From Patescibacteria group bacterium (GTDB lineage: Bacteria > Patescibacteriota > Microgenomatia > UBA1400 > MFAQ01), in NCBI GenBank assembly GCA_018817845.1, contig JAHITH010000085.1:1-10731 (forward strand): DNA of 10,731 nucleotides, read 5' to 3'. The position numbers and the translations under genes are program-made. Position 1 is the stretch's first letter. Every line of letters starts with the position of its first letter. Below are positions 5,773 through 10,731 of this stretch, one piece after another. Below the pieces are notes generated by a model. It did not search any database. It was not told the DNA's origin and saw only the letters and a list, made by a program, of their open reading frames with translations.

Positions 5773-5833
5773 GAGGTCGGACCTTCAGTAAAGGTCCGAC
5801 CTCTGCGGAATGTAGAACCCGAGGTCGGACCTT
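5773..5833. repeat. REP-like palindromic repeat, three copies of a 13-mer
   Basis: GAGGTCGGACCTT (5773-5785) and its exact reverse complement AAGGTCCGACCTC (5791-5803) form a 13-bp hairpin with a CAGTA loop. A third copy GAGGTCGGACCTT (5821-5833) can pair with the middle copy instead, across a 17-nt loop. No U-tract follows, so a terminator is unlikely. It is much more GC-rich than its surroundings, which suggests an interspersed element. Confidence 0.7.
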
Positions 5834-5834
5834 A

Positions 5835-6110
5835 TTTTGCCAAGAGACACGGGAATGGCACTAAAACAAGATGAATATTTTAATTGAAAATTTAAAAATT
5901 GAGAATTGATTGAAAATTGAGAATTGAAACTTGAAAATTATTTTAATTTTACCTAAAAATCTACTGTGGATAACTTAATACAATCTTTAATTTCTGATTT
6001 TAAATTTTAAAATAATATTTATCTATCCGATAACCGATACACATTTTTTTTGGCTTATTTGAGCCAAGAAAGTGGCCATAAAAAAGATAATTAAGACAGA
6101 CATATTTGAT
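5835..6110. other. AT-rich intergenic stretch without a gene
   Basis: I see no coding potential here. It holds degenerate AATTGAAAATT-type low-complexity repeats (about 5878-5950), the second DnaA-box 9-mer (5965-5973), a half-site TATCCGATA (6024-6032) of the operator further down, and a small TTGGCT/AGCCAA hairpin (6050-6067) that lacks a U-tract. Confidence 0.6.
5965..5973 (-). promoter_or_regulatory. DnaA-box 9-mer, copy 2
   Basis: Again TGTGGATAA (TTATCCACA on the minus strand), same orientation as copy 1, in a strongly AT-rich stretch. Confidence 0.4.
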
Positions 6111-6112
6111 CG

Positions 6113-6131
6113 TATCCGATACTATCGGATA
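6113..6131. promoter_or_regulatory. Candidate operator upstream of the fibre-locus promoter
   Basis: TATCCGATA C TATCGGATA is a perfect 9-bp inverted repeat with a 1-nt centre, ending 5 nt before the -35 hexamer. One arm, TATCCGATA, recurs at 6024-6032 followed by ACCGATA. The placement fits an activator site or a repressor blocking the -35. Confidence 0.6.
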
Positions 6132-6136
6132 TCCGC

Positions 6137-6166
6137 TTGACACACATTCTAGCTAAGGCGTATAAT
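6137..6166 (+). promoter_or_regulatory. Sigma70-type promoter of the small ORF and giant fibre gene
   Basis: TTGACA (6137-6142), an 18-nt spacer and TATAAT (6161-6166). Start is expected near 6173, about 220 nt before the giant ORF. Confidence 0.8.
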
Positions 6167-6195
6167 AGAACTACAATACGATAAATTAGTTACTG

Positions 6196-6255
6196 CGCAG
6201 GTAACCAAAAATTCTATAAACTTATAAGAATTATTTTGGGTTATCTGCGTTTTTT
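6196..6255 (+). terminator. Leader hairpin with U-tract: attenuator or end of a small RNA
   Basis: CGCAGGTAACCAAAA (6196-6210) pairs with TTTTGGGTTATCTGCG (6234-6249) with one G-U pair and one bulged base. An inner ATTCT/AGAAT stem lies around 6211-6230, and TTTTTT follows (6250-6255). It lies about 25 nt after the predicted start site and before both downstream ORFs, so full termination would release an RNA of about 80 nt. Confidence 0.6.
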
Positions 6256-6260
6256 ATTTC

Positions 6261-6389
6261 ATGGTTTGTTACACAATTGGACAATGCGTTCTGCAGAACG
6301 CTCAGGATCTAAGTTTGACGCTCCTAGTTGTCTTACTATCGGCGCCTGTTTTAGCTTTATTAATCTGGAAGAAGGAAATCTTTAAATAA
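6261..6389 (+). CDS. Small single-pass membrane protein, 42 residues
   Basis: ATG 6261 opens a frame of 42 codons ending in TAA 6387-6389: MVCYTIGQCVLQNAQ, then a hydrophobic helix (about 18-36: SLTLLVVLLSAPVLALLIW), then the basic tail KKEIFK, as expected of a small membrane protein with its C-terminus inside. Two Cys (3 and 9) precede the helix. I do not recognise a family. The stop is 2 nt before the giant ORF's ATG, and the possible Shine-Dalgarno AAGGA for that gene (6372-6376) lies within it, so translation of the two is probably coupled. No Shine-Dalgarno precedes its own start, and the hairpin's U-tract is right upstream, so a purely leader-ORF role is the alternative. Confidence 0.55.
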   Translation: MVCYTIGQCVLQNAQDLSLTLLVVLLSAPVLALLIWKKEIFK

Positions 6390-6391
6390 AA

Positions 6392-9300
6392 ATGGACGAA
6401 AAAGGCACAAAAGACACATATAATAATATATATAATAATAATATATATATATCTCTATCTAAAGCTAGTGAACTGTGTGATTATTCACAGGAATATTTGA
6501 GTTTGCGAGCTAGACAAGGAAAACTAAAGGCAATTAAACAAGGGCGTAATTGGGTCACAACCAAAGATTGGGTTGAAAAGTATCTTCAGAATTTTAGCGA
6601 AAAGGAAATAGAGGAACAAATAGAGCTAGAAGTCAAAGAAAAGAAAGTAGAGCTGGTTAAAAAAGACCCTCTTCCTAGTGATATTGTTCTGAAAACCCCC
6701 ATTTCAGATTTGACTCGACCATTCTTTAGTTTTGTTGGTTCTGTTTTAAAAATTATTCCTAGAATCATCCCAGCACTCTGGGGTGCTTCTTTAGAATTAT
6801 TCAAGAGTATTAGTCAGGGGTTTAAAATAACAGGAGATATTTTACCTATTATTGGGCATGGTTTAAAAGATGCTCTAGAAAAAATTATTGATCTAGGTGA
6901 TTTTCCAGTTAAACAAATTACGCCTTTCGAAATTAAGATTCCAAAGATTCCTAAAATTCCAATTCCAAGTTTTAATATTAATCAACCTAAGTTTGTTATC
7001 ACTGGAATTTTAATTAGTTCGTTAATTCTTGGTTCGTTCTTGGCTTTTAACCCTGGAGCTCGAGCTGCCTTGTTCCAGGCTGGAGAAGGGATGGCTGATT
7101 TTATTTTTAAACAGAGTCGAGATTTAGTTAAACTAACTCAAACAACGGTTGAGAAAACATTTGAAACTTCAAGTAATCTTTTCAACCAAATGCCTCAGCT
7201 GATTGAAGAAGCAACTCAAACGATCGAAGAGCTACCGATTAAAATAGCTTCAAAAATAGCTCAAGTAAATATTCCTGAAATAAATATTCCTGAAATAAAT
7301 ATTCCTGAAATAAATATTCCTCAAGTTGGTACTAAAGTCCTTTGTGTCATTCCCAACTTGATTGGGAATCCAGATTATAATTCGCTGGATTATCGGGTCA
7401 AGCCCGATAATGACACTGGAGTTAAATATTTCGCCTGCTGGTTCAGAATGACGGAAAAAATACAAGCACAGTTTAGCGAGTTAAGTCAGAAGAATGAACA
7501 ATTTAAAAATGATCTTAAGTTTGGCTTAGCTCAGTTGCCTCAAAAAATTAAGGAGTTTCAAGTTAAAGCAATTGAAGGACAGAATCAGACAGCTGAGATT
7601 ATTAAGAGTTTGCCGGATGCGATCAAGATATTAAGTGTTACTTGGTCTCAAGATGCTCGGGCCTGGGTTGAGGGAATTCCAGAATGGACTGACAAAAAAA
7701 TATCTCAAGCAAAAACTTTTGCTTTAGAAGTTCAGAATAAAGGACGTTCCTTGTTTCTCAAAGAACGTCTTTTATCCTTTAGTAAAAATATTTTCATTTC
7801 ATCAGCCGAATCAATTGCTCAAGGGCTAACTCGTTTTTCAAAAAACATGACCGCCACGGTTAGTGAGATATCTATTTTAGGAAATGAAACTTCTCAAAAA
7901 GTTGAGGGCTCCGTTGAGGGAACAATTAGAGAGATAGACAAGGGTCTTCTCGGATTCGTAACAGTTAAGGATAAAGTTTCAGCTAATATTTTTAACCAGA
8001 TAAGCAATCTTAATTCTGAATTATCTCAGAGAATAACATTAGTCACTTCTAAGACTAAAGAAACTTATGGAGAAGTAGTTGATTCTCTCAAAACCACCCA
8101 AAGTAAACTCGGTGACACCTATCTCAAAGTAGCCGAGTTTTTAATTCCTAGATATGATATAGATTGGGGAGTAACTCGAGTTCAACAACAACTAGTTCAG
8201 ACAATCCAGCCAATTCAGTCAATAACTCAAAAAATAACTAAACAAGAAGTGACACAGGTTACCCAAGTAGTGGAATCAGTTGATCTAACTGAGATAAAAA
8301 AAGATATAGAGGATCTTAAATCTAAAATAGCAACCAAAATAAATTACACCGTCCCATCATACGCTCCGGTCTACATTCCTTCATCTGGTCTTCAGGTAGC
8401 TGGTCATTCTCTTTTAACAAGCCTGAACGTTTCTGGTTCGGGAGCTATTGGTGGTTCTTTATCAGTCCGCCAAAGTATGACTATTGGTAATACCAAGGAC
8501 AACATTGTTCCTACTCTTGCGGTTTATGCCGATTCTACTTTTTATAACGGAGCTACTTTTAATTCTAGTTTATCAGCTGGAAGCTTAGGTACTGGCGGCG
8601 TTTTGACTGTTGGGGGTAATTCTACTTTAGCGACAACCACAATCACTGGAGAATTTGCAGTTCAAGATAGCGAAGGGAATAGCCGATTCTATGTTCAAAG
8701 TAATACGGGTAATTTAGGTATTGGGACAACTAGCCCAACGGCATTACTAGACATCAGTAAAACTTCTGGTTCAACAACTGGACTTTTCAAAATCTCAAGC
8801 AGCACTGATGGAGATTTGTTAATTGTTGATAGTGCTGGCAACCTCGGTATTGGCACAACCACTCCTGACTACAAGTTGTCTGTTGTTGGAGGAATGTTTG
8901 CCTCAACCACATCTAATCAACTTACCTTAGGATATGACTTAGCAACTAATGCTTACTCAACTTTCTCAATAGGTTCAGATGGAGATCTAACTATAGATAA
9001 TTTAAATAACGCCACAACCACCTTCACAGACGCCCTAAGGGTTTATAGAACAGCAGGAGGGACAGAGAACCTCTTCCAAGTAGGTACTTCTACAGACGAT
9101 GATATGCTTGTGGTTAAGAGTAACGGCAACATAGGCATTGGGACGACGACGCCCTGGACAAATTTAGTAGTTGGGAAAACAAGCGGGATTCCCCAGTTTG
9201 ATATTGGGAAAGATACTCAGAATTTTATGTCATTCAGGTATGATATTTCTACAGGCGTATCGTATGTATACTCATATTTGAATAATGCGGTATCAAATTT

Positions 9301-10731
9301 GTCTCTTCTACCAGGCGGCGGCAACGTCGGCATCGGGACGACAACACCTGACTACAAACTCTCTGTCGTTGGAGGGATGTTTGCCTCAACAACATCAAAT
9401 CAACTTACCTTAGGATATGACTTAGCAACTAATGCTTACTCAACTTTCTCAATAGGTTCAGATGGAGATCTAACTGTTGATCTAGCTACAGGTAATTCAA
9501 CCACAACTTTTAATGACAATGCAGTTGTCTCAGGTAATCTAACAATTAGCACAGATTCAATTACAGTAGGTACCTCTGACTTCCAAGGTAATATATTTGA
9601 TTCATTGGGTGACTTAACTATTGCAGACAATCTACAAATTAATGGTAATGCTACAAGTACAGGATCTTTCTACATTACCGGGACAGCCACTACCACAGAA
9701 TTGTTTGTTCAAGGCGCAGGCCACATTGGAGGATTATTCTCGGTAGATGGTGCTTCTACATTCCTAAGTGACATCACTCAAACAGGCAATCTTAACATTA
9801 CCGGCTATGCTTCTACGACTGCAGGATTGTTTACCTTGGGAGAGATTAGAACAGCTAGTAATCTTACATCAGATGGAAATTTCTTGGTCAATGGTAATGC
9901 GACTACAACAGGTTCCTTAAATGTAGATGGTGATTTCTTAACAGATGGTACAGGAAGTTTTGCAAATACAAAACTTACTATTGATTCAAATGGCAATCTA
10001 TTAACAACAGGATACGCATCGACGACAACTTATCTTAATACACAAGGAGATTCACACATTGGAGGAATATTCTCGGTAGATGGGGCTTCTACTTTCCTTA
10101 GTGACATCACTCAAACAGGCAATCTTAACATTACAGGCTATGCTTCTACGACTGCAGGATTGTTTACCTTGGGAGAGATTAGAACAGCTAGTAATCTTAC
10201 ATCAGATGGAAATTTCTTGGTCAATGGTAATGCCACTACTACCGGCTCAATGAACATAGACGGACAATTAACCGTTGACGGAATAGGTTCTTTTGCCAAC
10301 ACAGCTTTAACCATTGATTCATCAGGCAACCTAATCACTACTGGTTACGCTTCCACCACAACCGCTATCAACACCCAAGGAACAGGACATTTTGGGGAAC
10401 AGGTGACTATTGACGGCAACCTCGGCATAGGTAATACGGGACCAACAGAAAAACTAACTGTCCGCTCATCTACCGCTTCAACAACTTTAATTTCTAATGT
10501 TGCTAATTTTGAACATATTTTTAGCGATGCTGTTGGCTTATCTAACATTGGTTCCGGATTATTGTTTTCAGCTGAAGCAGATGACAGCAGTGTTGTTAAT
10601 TTATCTCAAATTGCTTCTGTCTTTGGTAATGCTTCTTCAACTATTCCTCAATCAGATTTAAGGTTCTATACAAGAAATGAAGGCAGTTTGGCTGAAAGAA
10701 TGAGAATAACAAACGACGGCAACGTCGGCAT
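6392..10731 (+). CDS. Giant membrane-tethered fibre protein with N-terminal helix-turn-helix (3' end beyond window)
   Basis: An open frame of at least 1446 codons without a stop. After an Asn/Tyr-rich start (10-19), residues 20-65 are an excisionase/MerR-like helix-turn-helix (ISLSKASELCDYSQEYLSLR, then GKLKAIKQGRNWVTTKDWVEKYL). A linker rich in basic and IPKIP-type segments leads to one transmembrane helix (201-219: FVITGILISSLILGSFLAF). Beyond it come four NIPEI units (293-310, the last incomplete), an amphipathic, probably coiled-coil stalk to about 650, and a Gly/Ser/Thr-rich region. There the tail-fibre motif GNLGIGTTSP / GNVGIGTTTP occurs near residues 773, 816, 912, 977, 1342 and 1443, with internal duplications. 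Such motifs are known from phage tail fibres and bacterial adhesins, often ending in an S74-type self-cleaving chaperone; that end is not in view. Topology predicts the DNA-binding domain inside and the fibre outside. AAGGA at 6372 is a weak, distant Shine-Dalgarno. Confidence 0.9.
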   Translation, partial: MDEKGTKDTYNNIYNNNIYISLSKASELCDYSQEYLSLRARQGKLKAIKQGRNWVTTKDWVEKYLQNFSEKEIEEQIELEVKEKKVELVKKDPLPSDIVLKTPISDLTRPFFSFVGSVLKIIPRIIPALWGASLELFKSISQGFKITGDILPIIGHGLKDALEKIIDLGDFPVKQITPFEIKIPKIPKIPIPSFNINQPKFVITGILISSLILGSFLAFNPGARAALFQAGEGMADFIFKQSRDLVKLTQTTVEKTFETSSNLFNQMPQLIEEATQTIEELPIKIASKIAQVNIPEINIPEINIPEINIPQVGTKVLCVIPNLIGNPDYNSLDYRVKPDNDTGVKYFACWFRMTEKIQAQFSELSQKNEQFKNDLKFGLAQLPQKIKEFQVKAIEGQNQTAEIIKSLPDAIKILSVTWSQDARAWVEGIPEWTDKKISQAKTFALEVQNKGRSLFLKERLLSFSKNIFISSAESIAQGLTRFSKNMTATVSEISILGNETSQKVEGSVEGTIREIDKGLLGFVTVKDKVSANIFNQISNLNSELSQRITLVTSKTKETYGEVVDSLKTTQSKLGDTYLKVAEFLIPRYDIDWGVTRVQQQLVQTIQPIQSITQKITKQEVTQVTQVVESVDLTEIKKDIEDLKSKIATKINYTVPSYAPVYIPSSGLQVAGHSLLTSLNVSGSGAIGGSLSVRQSMTIGNTKDNIVPTLAVYADSTFYNGATFNSSLSAGSLGTGGVLTVGGNSTLATTTITGEFAVQDSEGNSRFYVQSNTGNLGIGTTSPTALLDISKTSGSTTGLFKISSSTDGDLLIVDSAGNLGIGTTTPDYKLSVVGGMFASTTSNQLTLGYDLATNAYSTFSIGSDGDLTIDNLNNATTTFTDALRVYRTAGGTENLFQVGTSTDDDMLVVKSNGNIGIGTTTPWTNLVVGKTSGIPQFDIGKDTQNFMSFRYDISTGVSYVYSYLNNAVSNLSLLPGGGNVGIGTTTPDYKLSVVGGMFASTTSNQLTLGYDLATNAYSTFSIGSDGDLTVDLATGNSTTTFNDNAVVSGNLTISTDSITVGTSDFQGNIFDSLGDLTIADNLQINGNATSTGSFYITGTATTTELFVQGAGHIGGLFSVDGASTFLSDITQTGNLNITGYASTTAGLFTLGEIRTASNLTSDGNFLVNGNATTTGSLNVDGDFLTDGTGSFANTKLTIDSNGNLLTTGYASTTTYLNTQGDSHIGGIFSVDGASTFLSDITQTGNLNITGYASTTAGLFTLGEIRTASNLTSDGNFLVNGNATTTGSMNIDGQLTVDGIGSFANTALTIDSSGNLITTGYASTTTAINTQGTGHFGEQVTIDGNLGIGNTGPTEKLTVRSSTASTTLISNVANFEHIFSDAVGLSNIGSGLLFSAEADDSSVVNLSQIASVFGNASSTIPQSDLRFYTRNEGSLAERMRITNDGNVG
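7268..7321 (+). repeat. 15-bp tandem repeat coding for NIPEI
   Basis: AATATTCCTGAAATA at 7268, 7283 and 7298, plus a 9-bp partial copy at 7313, all in frame and identical. It encodes (NIPEI)x3-NIP at the start of the stalk. Identity at the DNA level suggests recent slippage. Confidence 0.9.
7344..7416. repeat. Palindromic element inserted in frame in the fibre gene
   Basis: Termini GTGTCATT (7344-7351) and AATGACAC (7409-7416) are inverted repeats. Inside are two hairpins, ATTCCCAA/TTGGGAAT-type (about 7349-7369) and ATTATCGGG/CCCGATAAT (7389-7411), plus a central CCAG/CTGG pair. The layout resembles GTCATTCC-type interspersed palindromes in many bacteria. It encodes VIPNLIGNPDYNSL (from residue 320) and DYRVKPDND, unlike the repetitive flanking protein. 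A further TTCAGAATGAC end near 7442-7452 may mean the element is about 110 bp. Confidence 0.65.
8864..8992 (+). repeat. Fibre duplication A, copy 1
   Basis: A 43-codon unit beginning PDYKLSVVGGMFASTTSNQL and ending GSDGDLT, directly after a GNLGIGTTT motif. It is repeated 483 bp downstream with nearly identical DNA. Confidence 0.9.
9347..9475 (+). repeat. Fibre duplication A, copy 2
   Basis: Second copy of the 43-codon unit. Differences are mostly third-position changes in the first 60 bp, and the last 70 bp look identical. Confidence 0.9.
9722..9900 (+). repeat. Fibre duplication B, copy 1
   Basis: A unit of about 60 codons (HIGGLFSVDGASTFLSDITQ ... SDGNFLVNGNA), with Thr/Ser-rich beta-strand repeats. 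It recurs 333 bp (111 codons) downstream. Confidence 0.9.
10055..10233 (+). repeat. Fibre duplication B, copy 2
   Basis: Near-identical copy of 9722-9900; only a handful of substitutions are visible, among them L to I in HIGG(L/I)FSVDG. After 10233 the copies diverge while keeping the same Thr-Thr-Gly pattern. Confidence 0.9.

Noticed and set aside
5773..5833. CRISPR array
   Set aside because: Only three short palindromic copies, one inverted, with unequal 5- and 17-nt gaps and no cas genes.
6050..6067. Intrinsic terminator TTGGCT/AGCCAA
   Set aside because: T-run precedes rather than follows the hairpin on the plus strand, and on the minus strand an A-run follows.
6417..6453. AT-only stretch with TATAAT strings as a promoter inside the giant gene
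   Set aside because: It codes in frame for Asn/Tyr/Ile residues before the HTH and has no matching -35; low complexity explains the matches.
9436..10548. Several minus-strand ORFs of 60-70 codons inside the fibre gene
   Set aside because: They repeat with the same 333-bp offset as duplication B and are antisense shadows of the in-frame giant ORF.

Overview
The window reads as a fragment of an AT-rich genome of the Candidate Phyla Radiation (Patescibacteria, probably Parcubacteria-like). Four things point there: a 23S rRNA gene crowded with group I introns and LAGLIDADG homing endonucleases, weak or absent Shine-Dalgarno sites, a short lineage-typical membrane protein next to rodA, and a giant fibre-like surface protein with 'GNxGIGTTTP' motifs. 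The assignment is inferred from gene content and style, not from a phylogeny.

Positions 1-3295 are the 3' half of a 23S rRNA gene, split by four group I introns. Aligned by eye to E. coli numbering, they follow U1911 (231-427), U1931 (448-1154), U2449 (1665-2026) and U2511 (2089-2929). Each intron follows a U, ends in G, and has a nearby guide sequence that can form the P1 helix with a U-G wobble. They form two sibling pairs. Introns 1 and 2 share one core type and flank an exon of only 20 nt. Introns 3 and 4 share another core type and flank a 62-nt exon. In each pair one intron has no ORF and the other carries a LAGLIDADG endonuclease. A 5S rRNA gene (about 3345-3451) and a strong terminator follow.

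Positions 3517-5424 hold a two-gene unit: a membrane-anchored protein with a Cys/Asp motif, then a SEDS-family peptidoglycan polymerase (RodA). Its best promoter overlaps the 5S terminator. A bidirectional terminator separates rodA from a convergent 69-codon MerR/excisionase-type regulator (5460-5669, minus strand), which has a near-consensus promoter.

Positions 5670-6260 are a divergent intergenic region. It holds three copies of a GAGGTCGGACCTT repeat, two perfect DnaA-box 9-mers, low-complexity AT tracts, a perfect 9-bp inverted repeat just upstream of a good sigma70 promoter, and a leader hairpin with a U-tract that could act as an attenuator or end a small RNA. Downstream lie a 42-codon single-pass membrane ORF (6261-6389) and, 2 nt later, a giant ORF from 6392 that runs off the window end (at least 1446 codons). 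The giant protein joins an N-terminal cytoplasmic excisionase/MerR-like helix-turn-helix, one transmembrane helix, a long helical stalk and a repetitive tail-fibre-like region. This looks like a DNA-binding domain tethered through the membrane to an outward-facing fibre, and is the strongest candidate here for an undescribed system.
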